DNA of 64,000 bases from an uncultured Rhizobiaceae group bacterium (GCA_937958815.1 CALGMR010000002.1:241439-305438); one strand, 5' to 3'; positions 16,101 through 25,237 are shown, counted from the first letter of the stretch. Numbers and translations are program-made. The notes: a model not told the origin generated them from the sequence alone.

Positions 16101-19100
16101 TCTTATCCTCGATGAGATTGTCGCGAACAGCCCCGGCTTGGAAGAGAACAATTACGATATCACCTGGGTGGCCGGCGATTTTGTGGTTGTTGATACAACG
16201 GCTCCAACGATCAGACTGGGCGCACTGACAGCGACTGGCGCTGGCACTTATACCTCCACCATTACTCTGTCAGAACCAGCGGCTAACGGCACTGCCTTTG
16301 ATAGACATGACCTCGTAATAGGTAACGGTGTTGCTAGCCTTTCAGGGAGCGGTACAACCTTTTCAGCTTTGGTTGCTCCCAATGCAGATGGACAGGTCAC
16401 GTTGGACGTGGCTGCAGGTGCTTTCCAAGATGCTTCTGGCAACGACAACGCCGTTGCCGCCCGAGTGAGCATCAACCATGATGGCACAAGGCCAACGGTG
16501 TCGATCGCTGCGCTGACGGCCACTGGAAATGGCACCTACACAGCCGCTATCACTCTATCCGAGGCCGCCGGCAACGGCACCGCGTTTGAACAAACTGATC
16601 TGTATGTTGATCGCGGCACCGCTAGCTTGTCTGGCTCCGGCACCAGTTTTACAGCCACCATCACACCCACATCCGATGGCACCGTGTCCATCCTTGTTAA
16701 TCCTGGTGCGTTTACAGATGCGGCGGGTAACAGCAACCGAGCGTCTGGTCAGACAAGCATCACCCATGATGGCACAGCCCCAACAATCACTCTTGGCGCA
16801 CTGACCGCAGTTGGTGACGGGACTTATACGTCCGCGATCACGCTTTCCGAAGTTGATAACGGCAATCTTTTGCAACAATCTGATCTGACTGTTGGCAATG
16901 GCAGTGCAACGTTGAGCGGAACTGGCACAAGCCGAACGGCAACGATCACTCCAACGGCTGACTTTGCAGGAACAGTGACGTTGGATGTCGCTGCGGGTGC
17001 GTTTACCGATGCCGCAGGCAACAATAACACCGCTACCACGCAGGTTTCTATCGTTCACGATGGTGCTGCGCCGACGATTACCCTTGGCGCACTGACCGCA
17101 GTTGGTGACGGGACTTATACGTCTGCAATCACGCTTTCCGAAGTTGATAACGGCAATCTTTTGCAACAGTCTGATCTGGCTGTTGGCAATGGCAGCGCAA
17201 CGTTGAGCGGAACTGGCACAAGCCGGACGGCAACGATCACCCCAACGGCTGATTTTGCAGGAACGGTGACGTTGGATGTCGCTTCGGGTGCGTTTACCGA
17301 TGCCGCAGGCAACAACAACACCGCTGCCACGCAGGTTTCCATCGTTCATGATGGTGCTGCGCCGACGATTACCCTTGGCGCACTGACCGCAGTTGGTGAC
17401 GGGACTTATACGTCCGCGATCACGCTTTCTGAGGCTGACAGCGGCAATCTTTTGCAACAGTCTGATCTGACTGTTGGCAATGGCAGTGCAACGTTGAGCG
17501 GAACTGGCACAAGCCGGACGGCAACGATCACCCCAACGGCTGATTTTGCAGGAACGGTGACGTTGGATGTCGCTTCGGGTGCGTTTACCGATGCCGCAGG
17601 GAACAACAACACCGCTGCCACGCAGGTTTCCGTCATTCACGATGGCACCGCTCCAACGATTACCCTTGGTGCGATCACTGGCCCGGTAAACGGCAAATAT
17701 TCTATGACCATCACATTGAGCGAAGAACCTGCCAATGGCACGACGTTTGATGCAGATGACGTGACGGTGCAAAATGGCACGGCTACAATGCGTGGTTCAG
17801 GCCTGACACGAACGTTGGAGATCACGCCCGCAGGCAATGGTCCGCTGAGCGTGTCCGTTGCAGCGGGTAAATTTACCGATGCTGCTGGCAATGCCGCTGT
17901 AGCCGGCACGGTGACTGGTGGTGATACGCAGGTTTCTGTCGTTCACGATGGCACAGCGCCGACAGTAGTATTGGGTGAATTGGTCAAACAGTCCGATGAC
18001 ACTTACACATTAACTATAACCTTGTCTGAAGAAGCGGCTGCAGGTTCAAGCTTTGATGTTGGTGATCTCATCCTCACCAATGCGACGGCAACACTGTCCG
18101 GTTCAGGTACCAGTTTTACGGCAAACCTGACAGCCATTCGGCTGGGGCAACAGCTGGCTGTTTCCGTACCAGCGAATGCCTTCACGGATGCTGCCAGCAA
18201 CGGTAATTTAGCCTCGAACAATGTGTCTGTTCTTGTTGATGCGGTGAAACAGGCACAACAGCTGATCAGCAACGTGGTACAAAGCAATGCGCGTATGATT
18301 TTGCAGAACCAGCCAAATTTTACACGTCGATTGGATCGATTGGAAGGCCGTGCAGGCCGCACCGGATCATTGAGTGCTTTTGGTTTGAACGTCACGAATT
18401 CAGGGCTGCCTTTTGATGCGAAAATTGGTCGTGAAGGTGGGAGTTTTTCATTCAGTCTGAACCGAGCTCGTCAAAAACAGGGTCTTACAGCGGTTGGTTT
18501 GAACCCGCTCAGCGCAGCGAGTTCCCTGGGCATTCGCGTTCGCCAAGACGATCCAGTGGAGCAGGGCGAACTGAACAACAGAGTTCTTCAATACAGCCAA
18601 AATCGCAATGCTGAATATGCGCAGCAGCGAATAGATCAAGCTCACGGCAAGCCTTTTGAGTTGGATGGCGAACAGAATTCAGCTGCTCAGCAAAAGGAAG
18701 AACAAGCTGAAACAAGTTATGGATTGGTCAATTCAGGTGGCCTGTTGCAGTCTGGATTGAATGCAGGTGAAGCTCCTGAATTGCCCCGCTATGATTTTTG
18801 GCTGGAGGGTACGGTTGGACGGCAAAGTGTCGAAGATGGACGGGCCAATTTTGCGATTGTTCATGCTGGCGCGGATTATTTGCTGACACCAGTGCTTCTT
18901 TTAGGTCTTGGTGCGCAGTTCGATTGGACCAGTTTTGAAGCAAATTCGGCTGCTCTAAACGCTAATGCAAAATCGGATGGTTTTGGCTTTATGGTTGGTC
19001 CTTATCTGACCACCAAATTGAATGAAAACCTTTACTTTGATGCGCGTGTATCTTGGGGGCAGTCGTACAACGACGTCTCTCCTTTGGGCACGTTTGAAGA

Positions 19101-19554
19101 CGACGTCACAACTGATCGGTTTTTGACCACGGCTTCCCTTATCGGTCAAATGCAATGGGACGAAGTAACAATTCGTCCGCAAGTGCGAGCCAGCTACTAT
19201 CGCGCTGAAACCCAAGCTTACACAGATAGTCTTGGCGTTGCTGTTCCAGGGAGCATTCTGGAAACTGGTACGCTGGAGTTTGGCCCCAGCTTTGAAAAAT
19301 CCTACGATATTGGTGATAGCTTCGTATTCACGCCCAAGTTCTCATTTGATGGTGTGTGGACTTTCGCCGAACGCAACACGACACCTGCGGCTATTGCCAG
19401 ATCCAACGATGGCTTGAGTGGTCGTGTGCAGGCAGGAGTTGATTTAACCTCGTCAGATGGTTTCACATTATCTCTTAGTGGTCGTTATGATGGCATTGGA
19501 CAATCGGACTACGAGGTATATAGCGGCTCAGTACGAATATCACATCGTTGGTAG
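13159..19554 (+). CDS. Giant multi-domain autotransporter adhesin-like protein (2131 aa)
   Basis: An extended signal region (residues about 1-62) ends at LAAPAQALDG. Next come a choice-of-anchor-D-type domain (about 195-315), two Ig/cadherin-like domains (about 315-550) and a proline stretch (FPPPPPPAL). Four MBG repeats (about 630-1010) each start like ITVTPNTQSKNYGDTL. Seven bacterial Ig-like repeats (about 1013-1690) start like APTITLGALTAVGDGTYTS. A Gln/Glu-rich linker follows, and the C-terminal ~255 residues are an autotransporter beta-barrel (YDFWLEGTVGRQS) ending in aromatic SHRW. Such proteins are displayed on the outer surface and usually mediate adhesion. ATG 13159 follows GGCGGGAAAA. 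It carries the regulon's palindrome upstream. Confidence 0.9.
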   Translation: MTILKNCYFKLARWGADACLKAKKQVSSILCDSSIAYNKGKRILALGVIGVSTALAAPAQALDGHFTLNRDFGSCTVSIASTFAFSTMTMSMDRGLTLRSGGSFWSSGNYVALTSSDFTAHRLQFCVPGSSASEFNITYNNGAETNSTRARDDGLGLTFTFRGSTYDYRLIGVTGTIATATENTVDFPAPLAPELDVSSAAGADILDGSTFANTGTGTDFGHVDIGGSNTSQFRVTNSGTGVLTFGADAVAISGVHTRDFSITTDLPDNGTLAAGATASFAIQFSPTRTGFRRATVEIGSDDADENPYTFNLIGFGVVPRVTSLDTPRERTHKAGENLEFSLELNQDVVVDTSGNVPSIDLTIGSVTRQASFTGGSGSNRLSFAYQVQSGDLDTDGITINAVNLNGSTIRNSAGVDATLSGLTSIFASTPTILVDGVVPDILSIVRKTPAEATTDADSLVFTINFSENVTGVGADDFFVTGTTTATATSVVGSGSSYDVTVSGGDLISFEGFVSLGVDDRGNNIQDDAGNALNTLSDFTNEGYTLNNVSPQTISFPPPPPPALIYGDVRHISATSDSGLPVTLSTPSSTICEVNGSQVRAIGAGICVLRANQAGNASFSAAAQVTFNLGIGTRDITVTPNTQSKNYGDTLTLDNTAFSITSGSLLSGESIDTVALASAGDVHSDATANAATYANSIITRGVGTSSGGFNAANYNITFGQGDFVVNRRPITVSATAQSKSYGDMLTLDNTAVSVSPALPNGEGIASVTMSSATGVDASAVADVATFSNEIVISGPVSGIGSSFLESNYDITFVPGDLVVNKQPITLTASTQSKAYGDALSLDGSAFTVTSGSLVNGETIDTVALLSASSIHRDTGAHAATYANNIRILGIATSSNGFNENNYDIQYGTGDLEVKKRPITITANTQQKEFGASYSISPNVFTILDKDGDATLPNRDRIVAIRTVSTGGFGRDRNATVGIKAGDLILDEIVANSPGLEENNYDITWVAGDFVVVDTTAPTIRLGALTATGAGTYTSTITLSEPAANGTAFDRHDLVIGNGVASLSGSGTTFSALVAPNADGQVTLDVAAGAFQDASGNDNAVAARVSINHDGTRPTVSIAALTATGNGTYTAAITLSEAAGNGTAFEQTDLYVDRGTASLSGSGTSFTATITPTSDGTVSILVNPGAFTDAAGNSNRASGQTSITHDGTAPTITLGALTAVGDGTYTSAITLSEVDNGNLLQQSDLTVGNGSATLSGTGTSRTATITPTADFAGTVTLDVAAGAFTDAAGNNNTATTQVSIVHDGAAPTITLGALTAVGDGTYTSAITLSEVDNGNLLQQSDLAVGNGSATLSGTGTSRTATITPTADFAGTVTLDVASGAFTDAAGNNNTAATQVSIVHDGAAPTITLGALTAVGDGTYTSAITLSEADSGNLLQQSDLTVGNGSATLSGTGTSRTATITPTADFAGTVTLDVASGAFTDAAGNNNTAATQVSVIHDGTAPTITLGAITGPVNGKYSMTITLSEEPANGTTFDADDVTVQNGTATMRGSGLTRTLEITPAGNGPLSVSVAAGKFTDAAGNAAVAGTVTGGDTQVSVVHDGTAPTVVLGELVKQSDDTYTLTITLSEEAAAGSSFDVGDLILTNATATLSGSGTSFTANLTAIRLGQQLAVSVPANAFTDAASNGNLASNNVSVLVDAVKQAQQLISNVVQSNARMILQNQPNFTRRLDRLEGRAGRTGSLSAFGLNVTNSGLPFDAKIGREGGSFSFSLNRARQKQGLTAVGLNPLSAASSLGIRVRQDDPVEQGELNNRVLQYSQNRNAEYAQQRIDQAHGKPFELDGEQNSAAQQKEEQAETSYGLVNSGGLLQSGLNAGEAPELPRYDFWLEGTVGRQSVEDGRANFAIVHAGADYLLTPVLLLGLGAQFDWTSFEANSAALNANAKSDGFGFMVGPYLTTKLNENLYFDARVSWGQSYNDVSPLGTFEDDVTTDRFLTTASLIGQMQWDEVTIRPQVRASYYRAETQAYTDSLGVAVPGSILETGTLEFGPSFEKSYDIGDSFVFTPKFSFDGVWTFAERNTTPAAIARSNDGLSGRVQAGVDLTSSDGFTLSLSGRYDGIGQSDYEVYSGSVRISHRW
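16801..17673 (+). repeat. Three near-identical 291-bp tandem repeats inside the autotransporter gene
   Basis: The segment starting CTGACCGCAGTTGGTGACGG recurs at 16801, 17092 and 17383, an exact period of 291 bp (97 residues, one Ig-like domain). The copies differ at only a few positions, whereas the flanking Ig-like repeats are clearly diverged. This points to recent duplication or ongoing homogenisation, and it creates long spurious antisense ORFs. Confidence 0.92.
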
Positions 19555-19584
19555 GATACAGCGTTCCAACCAACTTTATGAGAC

Positions 19585-19749
19585 CTACGTGAGGCCATAG
19601 GCACCAATTAACACTGGCATGCAGGCTGATATCTCGCGAAGCGTTCCTCGCTTCTTGTTTGACACTTCGATGAGCACCTCGTGACGATTCTTGGCAATGT
19701 CGATACCGACGAGAACGGGTTGAGATCGTATAATATGGTTATTGGTCAT
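19585..19749 (-). pseudogene. IS110-family transposase relic (N-terminus only)
   Basis: The minus-strand ATG at 19749 follows GGAGG. The peptide opens MTNNHIIRSQPVLVGIDIAK, then NRHEVLIEVSNKKR. This is the start of the DEDD (RuvC-like) catalytic domain of IS110 transposases, with the first Asp in VGIDIAK. The family is normally about 300-400 residues; here homology stops after about 30 residues and the frame ends at 55. The surrounding 19555-20149 segment holds no other recognisable gene. Confidence 0.7.
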
Positions 19750-20149
19750 GGTTGGCCTCCTTTGCGGTGTGGTTGTACAAAACCACTGTACAGACCCGAG
19801 GCCCGGCCATGACCAACTGCTCTGCTCGTTGGCGGCTACGCAGGCGATCAAGGCATTCATCAGCGCGTCATTCCGAATGTGTTTTGGCCGATTATAAGGT
19901 TGATCAAATGCGGTGAGGCTTGGCTCCAAACATTCTCTCTGCAAAATTAAAACACAGCAAACTGATTAAGTAAGTGGATTGCAAAATTGAGAGGGCAGAA
20001 TTGAGCGGCGTGATCCGTTACGCGTGTCGAAATTATCCACAGCCAATTTGGAACGCCAGTTTATTACTCTTCTGCTTTTGTTTTAATTTTTCACGCAGAA
20101 CCGAAACCCAAAGATCGGATCCAAAAAGATAACAATATCAGGAAGTTGA
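19750..20149. other. Gene-free junction left of the first island
   Basis: About 400 bp with no supported ORF. The part next to the relic may be more of the IS110 element. The rest is AT-rich sequence leading to the att core at 20150. Confidence 0.5.
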
Positions 20150-20166
20150 ATGGTGCCCCCACACGG
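20150..20166. other. Left attachment core of island 1 (tRNA-Thr 3'-end copy)
   Basis: The 17-bp core ATGGTGCCCCCACACGG is identical to 47556-47572, where it continues into a longer tRNA-Thr 3' half. It lies 165 bp upstream of the integrase start. This is the arrangement left when a tRNA-targeting element integrates. Confidence 0.75.
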
Positions 20167-20287
20167 CATTTTTTCCTATTTCCATAGCTGAACATAGTTT
20201 CTCAAAAACTCTAATTTAGATAGTAATTTCAATGCAGTGTAGAATATCGCGTTTCATGGCTGAACATTGCTTCACATTGCTTGCGGT

Positions 20288-20305
20288 GGTCTAAAAGGTG
20301 GTCTG
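20288..20305. repeat. Putative integrase arm-type repeat, left end
   Basis: GGTCTAAAAGGTGG-T-CTG matches 47488-47505 at 17 of 18 positions. Both copies lie inside the island, close to its two att cores, and in the same orientation, as expected for integrase-binding arm sites. Confidence 0.5.
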
Positions 20306-20331
20306 CAAGTTAGGTTCCCTTGGAGAAAGTC

Positions 20332-21483
20332 ATGGTACAGTTTAACAATCTCACACACCTTAAAGTCAAAAACCTCGATGCAGGAAAGTACTCTGATGGG
20401 CAGGGCTTGTGGTTACACAAACGTCGAGTTGATGCAGGCAAATGGATATTGCGTGTCTCAATAGCCAAAAAAAGGCGTGAAATGGGGCTAGGGCGCTGGC
20501 CTGATGTTTCAATCGCAGAAGCTAGAGAACGAGCCTCACAAGCACGACGGCAAGTCAGAGATGGTCTCGATCCCATTGTGGAACGCAGCAAACAACGCGC
20601 TTCACTGGATAAGCTTTTGTTCGCCGATGCGGTGCAAGGCTGCTATGAAGCACGCCAGGCAGAACTAAAGAATGATGGCAAGGCTGGACGCTGGCTCTCA
20701 CCACTCAATACTCACGTGCTACCGAAAATTGGAAATCGAGCTGTTGAAGACATTGACCAGCATGTTCTCAAAACCGTTTTGGAACCCATTTGGCATACAA
20801 AAGCTGATAGTGCACGTAAAGCGCTCAATCGTATCAACCTCACTCTGAAACATGCTGCAGCACTTGGCATTGATGTTGACCTACAAGCAGCTATGAAGGT
20901 GAGGGCGCTTTTGGGTAGGCAGCGTCATACCGTCAAACATATTCCTTCTATGCCGTATGAAGAAACGCCTGCTTTCTACGCAGAGCTATGCAAAAAGAAT
21001 GGTATGGCAGCCTTGGCTCTACGTTTTCTCATTCTGACAGGCGTTCGCAGTGCAGGTGTTCGTTTCATGACCCTAGACGAAATCCAAGATGATGTATGGC
21101 TCATACCTGCAGGGCGTAGCAAAACCAATCAAGAGCATCGTGTACCACTCAGCGCCGAAGCAATACGAGTTGTACAGATGGCTAGTAGTCCTGACCGAGC
21201 GTACGTGTTCTCCAATGCCAACGACAAAGCGTTGTCTGACGTCATGATGTCAAAACTGATGAAAGATGCAGGCTATGAAGCAAGGCCGCATGGTTTTCGT
21301 TCGACACTGCGCACATGGCTAGAAGAACAGACTGATGCGTCGTTCGAGGTTAAAGAAACGATGCTCGCACATCAGGTAGGCAGTAAAGTGACGCAGGCCT
21401 ATCAGAGGTCTGATCATTTGGAAAAACGAACAACGTTGATGGAATCGTGGTCGACATATTTGATCGACACTGTTGGTGGCTGA
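20332..21483 (+). CDS. Tyrosine recombinase (P4-type integrase) of island 1
   Basis: A 383-residue integrase. The N-terminal arm-binding part contains YSDGQGLWLHKRR and RREMGLGRWPDVSIAEAR, the DUF4102 arm-binding pattern of P4-like integrases. The catalytic domain has ILTGVRSAGVRFM (first Arg), PAGRSKTNQEHRVPLS (Lys region), RPHGFRSTLRTW (His-x-x-Arg) and ending AYQRSDHLEKR (Tyr nucleophile). ATG 20332 follows GGAGAAAG. It lies just inside the left att core and is the probable integrase of the 20150-47572 island. Confidence 0.93.
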   Translation: MVQFNNLTHLKVKNLDAGKYSDGQGLWLHKRRVDAGKWILRVSIAKKRREMGLGRWPDVSIAEARERASQARRQVRDGLDPIVERSKQRASLDKLLFADAVQGCYEARQAELKNDGKAGRWLSPLNTHVLPKIGNRAVEDIDQHVLKTVLEPIWHTKADSARKALNRINLTLKHAAALGIDVDLQAAMKVRALLGRQRHTVKHIPSMPYEETPAFYAELCKKNGMAALALRFLILTGVRSAGVRFMTLDEIQDDVWLIPAGRSKTNQEHRVPLSAEAIRVVQMASSPDRAYVFSNANDKALSDVMMSKLMKDAGYEARPHGFRSTLRTWLEEQTDASFEVKETMLAHQVGSKVTQAYQRSDHLEKRTTLMESWSTYLIDTVGG

Positions 21484-21633
21484 GTGATTTAGTCACTTGT
21501 AACAGGAGTGTATCGCGAAATAAGTTCTGATACTTTTCCTTCCAGCTTCAACCAAATTGACGGATCGATATCGCATACCATGTACATTTGTCATGTACGC
21601 TTTGGTGATAAAATATTATCAATCAACTGCCCA

Positions 21634-21801
21634 TTAATTTTGGGGAAATTGTAGGCTTTGCGATTGGTGCGACCACGTCTTTTCGGCGGATTTGGAATCT
21701 TCTCGGCTATTTGAAAACATCTTTAAACCTGGGCAATCTGGTACCACAGTCCCACCTGGGCAGTGGCATTCTGGCCATTTTTGACAATTGAATTTGGACA
21801 T
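21634..21801 (-). CDS. Small cysteine-containing hypothetical protein (55 aa)
   Basis: The start is placed at ATG 21801 inside a longer frame that runs to 21852. The peptide MSKFNCQKWPECHCPGG continues with TVVPDCPGLK. Four cysteines in the first 24 residues (C-x5-C-x-C-x8-C) could bind metal. The inverted repeat at 21828-21875 sits just upstream. I do not recognise a family. It could also be a chance ORF. Confidence 0.4.
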   Translation of the reverse strand: MSKFNCQKWPECHCPGGTVVPDCPGLKMFSNSREDSKSAEKTWSHQSQSLQFPQN

Positions 21802-21827
21802 TTGTTGCTCTGTTGTTGCTATAGGTG

Positions 21828-21875
21828 AGTATTGACTGGTTGAATCAATCATAAGTTGTATATCCAGTCAATACT
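21828..21875. repeat. 12-bp perfect inverted repeat with 24-bp loop
   Basis: AGTATTGACTGG (21828-21839) and CCAGTCAATACT (21864-21875) are exact reverse complements. The pair lies between the small minus-strand ORF and the AlpA-like gene, so an operator or excisionase site is possible. Confidence 0.55.
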
Positions 21876-22112
21876 ACCGATTTCAAAAAATTATCCCAGC
21901 GTGCTGTTGAGGCATTAGAAGCATTTTCAACTCTCATCGCTGCGTTCGGATCTCTCCCGCCATGTACTAATAAGCAACCAAACAACACAGTGTTACACTT
22001 GCTTCGATAGAGATGTTGTATTTTTTGCGATAGCTTTTACTTTGCTGGTTCCTCGGAGGATTAACTTCAACCGGGGCATCGCGATGCTCCTTCTACATAA
22101 GGAGACATCGTG

Positions 22113-22289
22113 ATGAGGATACTTTCGAAGAAACAGGTGAAGGAGTTGGTGCTTTACTCACCTCAGCATATTGCACGCATGGAAAAAGCAGGCCAATTCC
22201 CGAAAAGGGTAACGCTGGGCTTGAACAGAGTGGGATGGGTTGAAAGTGAAGTGCTGGACTGGCTGCAAACCCGTATCGATAATCGTTAA
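22113..22289 (+). CDS. AlpA-family DNA-binding protein (58 aa)
   Basis: A 58-residue winged-helix protein: RILSKKQVKELVLYSPQHI, then ARMEKAGQFPKRVTLG and VGWVESEVLDWLQTR. This is the full AlpA/MerR-like excisionase pattern. The start ATG (or the GTG just before it) follows GGAG in AAGGAGACATC. AlpA proteins activate or assist excision of P4-like islands, and this gene is 630 bp downstream of the integrase, the usual place. It is below the common size cut-off for ORF listing. Confidence 0.85.
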   Translation: MRILSKKQVKELVLYSPQHIARMEKAGQFPKRVTLGLNRVGWVESEVLDWLQTRIDNR

Positions 22290-22589
22290 GTGACCTACAC
22301 ATGCTCCCTAATCGGAGCGAGGTGGTTGTGCGTATCATGCGCATAGCCACCTTTTGCGTATGCATATCCCTGTATGCGCATGTTGGTCTGTTTCCAATGT
22401 GCATTCACGCAATCTCATAGCAACTCATAACGTTACTATCGCGATTTTTGTCTTAAATGACATTTCGCTTGCTCATATCAATTCACAAGCGAAATCTATG
22501 CACAGGCCGTACAGTCTTGTGAGAAATAGTACTTGCAAATATTTTCACAGCACACAAACTGTCTCGTACAACATCGAGGGAGTTGTATT

Positions 22590-23153
22590 ATGAATCTTTT
22601 CTATAAGCGTTCACAGGGACGCAACATATTTAATCAACCAGTTTTTACGCTTGCGGCCAAGGTTGAGTTGAACCCAGAAGAACGCAGAATACTGGACAAA
22701 TACAAGCTGCGCACAGGCAAACTGTATACAGCTGAACAACCCACTTTGATCCGTGATTGCATTACCATTGCCATGCCCGTGTTCTTAGTGGTGTTTTTGA
22801 TGATCTTGTTTTGGTTCATTGGAACATTTGGATTGGCGGCTCTTGCTCCGCGCTCATTTCCGTCAGTGATGATTTTGTCTGGAGGCGGCGCTGTTGTTGC
22901 AGCAGCAGTGATAGCTTTTCTGTACTTCCATTTCACCCGTCAAAGTATTTACGTCACTGACTTGATCAATGGACGCAAATTCAACTGCAGTTCAGTCATG
23001 GCACTGGTCGCCTTTGAACAAGACATGGAAAAGGCCGTTTCATGCTTCGCCTATGTTATGGAGACATCTGCTCTGTGGGGAGGGAAACAACAACGAACCA
23101 TTCCTGTCTTTGATGAAAAGACCATGTCCGGCACACGCTTTCAGTACAGCTGA
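22590..23153 (+). CDS. Membrane protein coupled to VirD4-like ATPase
   Basis: A 187-residue protein with two strong membrane helices (residues about 60-110, around VFLVVFLMILFWFIG and GGGAVVAAAVIAFLYF), an N-terminal basic region and a soluble tail. ATG 22590 is preferred. Its stop overlaps the next start (TGATG), so it is translationally coupled to the ATPase. Membrane partners of VirD4-type ATPases occur in conjugative or mobilisable islands, but no family is recognised. Confidence 0.75.
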   Translation: MNLFYKRSQGRNIFNQPVFTLAAKVELNPEERRILDKYKLRTGKLYTAEQPTLIRDCITIAMPVFLVVFLMILFWFIGTFGLAALAPRSFPSVMILSGGGAVVAAAVIAFLYFHFTRQSIYVTDLINGRKFNCSSVMALVAFEQDMEKAVSCFAYVMETSALWGGKQQRTIPVFDEKTMSGTRFQYS

Positions 23154-25237
23154 TGCCTATACAACTGAGCGCCAAACTGCATGGTCTGTTTTCATCCTGG
23201 AAGCAGGATGAAAACAGTGCCGACCTCAAACAAAGACTGCTCGCCCTGACAAAAACGTTCGAGCGGTATCATCTACTGCATGAAGATGATCGCACGGCCT
23301 TTGTTGTTCGTATCACCAAAGAAGCATTGGAACGATTAGGTCAACCATCCGATCATACGCAGATGTTGCCATTGGCAGGATTGCTGCTTGGTATCATTGA
23401 CGATGAAGACATGTTCGTTTTGCCAACACCAGGTCTGACTTCACACAATGACACTGCCGAAAAGTGGGCCATGTCAGATGCTATCAGCAAACAAGAATAT
23501 TGGATTTCTGAGTTTGTGAATGTGTGTGAAGCACTGCGTCTGTTGATGTGTCATGTTGCTGATACACTGCTGCAAGCAAGTCCCATAGCCGATGCAAAGG
23601 TATCAGCTAACGACATCAGCATTCCCACAAATCTGCTCTATGCCATGTCAGAACCTCAAGCAGTGGTTGAACGTTTATGTCGCATATGTGCCGCCGAGGA
23701 ATTACAAGAACTGTCATTGCTGCAGAACACGCAACGCCGTTTGGAACATAATCTGATTGCAGCGTCAGGTGGCAATCCACGTGATCCATCATCATTCAAC
23801 AAAGCTGCTAAATATCCCAGTAAGAGTGGTATAACCAACCCACAGGAACTGATCCAAACATATCTTGGGGCAACGCCTTTGGTCAGTTTGTTTGACCAAG
23901 ACATTCCATTTGTTCTGTCTAGTGAAACGCGCTTTGAACATCATCATATCGTGGCAGGCTCAGGACATGGCAAAACACAAACACTGCAATACCTCATAGC
24001 GGAAGACTTGAAGGCGGTGGCCGATGGTCAGCGGTCTTTAGTCGTGATCGACAGTCAAGGTGACTTGATCAAAAACATCTCCCAGTTGGCTGACTTTGCA
24101 CCCGGCGGTGCTTTGCATGATCGCGTTGTCATCATTGATCCCACAGACGTTGAATATCCCGTAGCGCTCAATCTGTTCGACGTAGGACAAGACCGATTGA
24201 ATGCATATTCACCACTGGAACAAGAACGCCTGACTAACTCCATCTTAGAACTGTATGACTTTGTACTCGGATCATTGTTGTCTGCAGAAATGACACAAAA
24301 GCAAAACGTCATCTTTCGCTATGTCACGCGCCTCATGCTGCATATACCAAACGCCACCATCCATACCCTACGCGATTTGATGGAGCCAAATGGCAGCGAC
24401 AAGTTTCAAGACAACATCAATCAATTGACAGGGAGTGCTAAACACTTCTTTGACACCGAATTCAACTCACGTGAATTCGATCAAACCAAAAAACAAGTAC
24501 TGCGCCGTCTGTGGGGTATTCTCGAAAATCAAACCTTTGAACGGATGTTTACACACCCGCGTTCAAAGCTCGATCTCTTTGCTGAAATGAACTCAGGCAA
24601 GGTCATTTTGATCAACACGGCTAAAGACCTACTCAAAGAAGGCGGTACGGAAATCTTTGGTCGTTTCTTCATTGCGCTCATAGCTCAAGCAGCACAAGAA
24701 CGCGCCACATTGCCCGTCAACAAACGCATGCCAACCTACGTGTATGTCGACGAGGCAGCAGACTACTTTGATCGCAATATCGGTGTGATACTTTCCCAAG
24801 CCCGCAAGTACGGTATTGGCATGGTGCTGGCTCATCAGTTCTTGGGGCAGCTTGATCCTAAACTGGCTGAAGCAATTTCCGCCAATACGTCGATCAAGTT
24901 TGCAGGTGGTTTGTCATTTAAAGATGCACGTACCATGTCAGCGCAACTGCGTTGTGATGCGCAGATGATCGAGCAATTGCCCAAAGGCACTTTTGCAGCG
25001 TCTGTGCGTGGCAGCACAAAGACAGCAGTGCCTTTGTCGTTTCCATTTGGTCATCTGGAAAGCTTGCCAAGAATGAATGCTGCAGAACGCCGTATTTTGC
25101 AGGATATCATGCGTGAGCGTCATTCAGTTCACTATGCTGATCTAGGGCAGGGTGTAGGATTGGAAGACGTTCACGGAAGCGATGTAGAAGAAGCCGCACC
25201 TGACAACGATTCCAACCAACCAACGCCGCAATGGTAA
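23153..25237 (+). CDS. VirD4/TraG-type coupling ATPase
   Basis: A 694-residue protein. The Walker A is HIVAGSGHGKTQTLQYLIAE (about residue 265) and the Walker B is PTYVYVDEAADYFDR (about residue 529), with the FASQ-like segment GIGMVLAHQFLGQL after it. This is the layout of type IV coupling proteins with a TraM-recognition-type C-terminal half. These proteins pump DNA, or a relaxase-DNA complex, at the membrane. No membrane helix is present in this protein; the preceding coupled gene could supply it. The stop overlaps the start of the replication-relaxation gene by 7 bp. Confidence 0.88.
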   Translation: MPIQLSAKLHGLFSSWKQDENSADLKQRLLALTKTFERYHLLHEDDRTAFVVRITKEALERLGQPSDHTQMLPLAGLLLGIIDDEDMFVLPTPGLTSHNDTAEKWAMSDAISKQEYWISEFVNVCEALRLLMCHVADTLLQASPIADAKVSANDISIPTNLLYAMSEPQAVVERLCRICAAEELQELSLLQNTQRRLEHNLIAASGGNPRDPSSFNKAAKYPSKSGITNPQELIQTYLGATPLVSLFDQDIPFVLSSETRFEHHHIVAGSGHGKTQTLQYLIAEDLKAVADGQRSLVVIDSQGDLIKNISQLADFAPGGALHDRVVIIDPTDVEYPVALNLFDVGQDRLNAYSPLEQERLTNSILELYDFVLGSLLSAEMTQKQNVIFRYVTRLMLHIPNATIHTLRDLMEPNGSDKFQDNINQLTGSAKHFFDTEFNSREFDQTKKQVLRRLWGILENQTFERMFTHPRSKLDLFAEMNSGKVILINTAKDLLKEGGTEIFGRFFIALIAQAAQERATLPVNKRMPTYVYVDEAADYFDRNIGVILSQARKYGIGMVLAHQFLGQLDPKLAEAISANTSIKFAGGLSFKDARTMSAQLRCDAQMIEQLPKGTFAASVRGSTKTAVPLSFPFGHLESLPRMNAAERRILQDIMRERHSVHYADLGQGVGLEDVHGSDVEEAAPDNDSNQPTPQW

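Larger units (their letters stand above)
21484..22112. other. Mostly noncoding segment between integrase and AlpA-like gene
   Basis: This stretch holds one candidate small gene (21634-21801), a 12-bp perfect inverted repeat (21828-21875) and AT-rich sequence with short dyads such as GATAAAATATTATC near 21607. Just before the AlpA-like gene, CATCGCGATG and a copy-like CATCGTGATG flank its ribosome site. Confidence 0.45.

Noticed and set aside
16801..17673. Possible CRISPR or satellite array
   Set aside because: The period is 291 bp, in frame, and encodes Ig-like domains; there are no short repeat-spacer units or cas genes.
16555..17772. 405-codon minus-strand ORF rich in Arg/Cys
   Set aside because: It is antisense to the near-identical repeats of the autotransporter gene; its own repeats mirror them, and no domain or start signal supports it.
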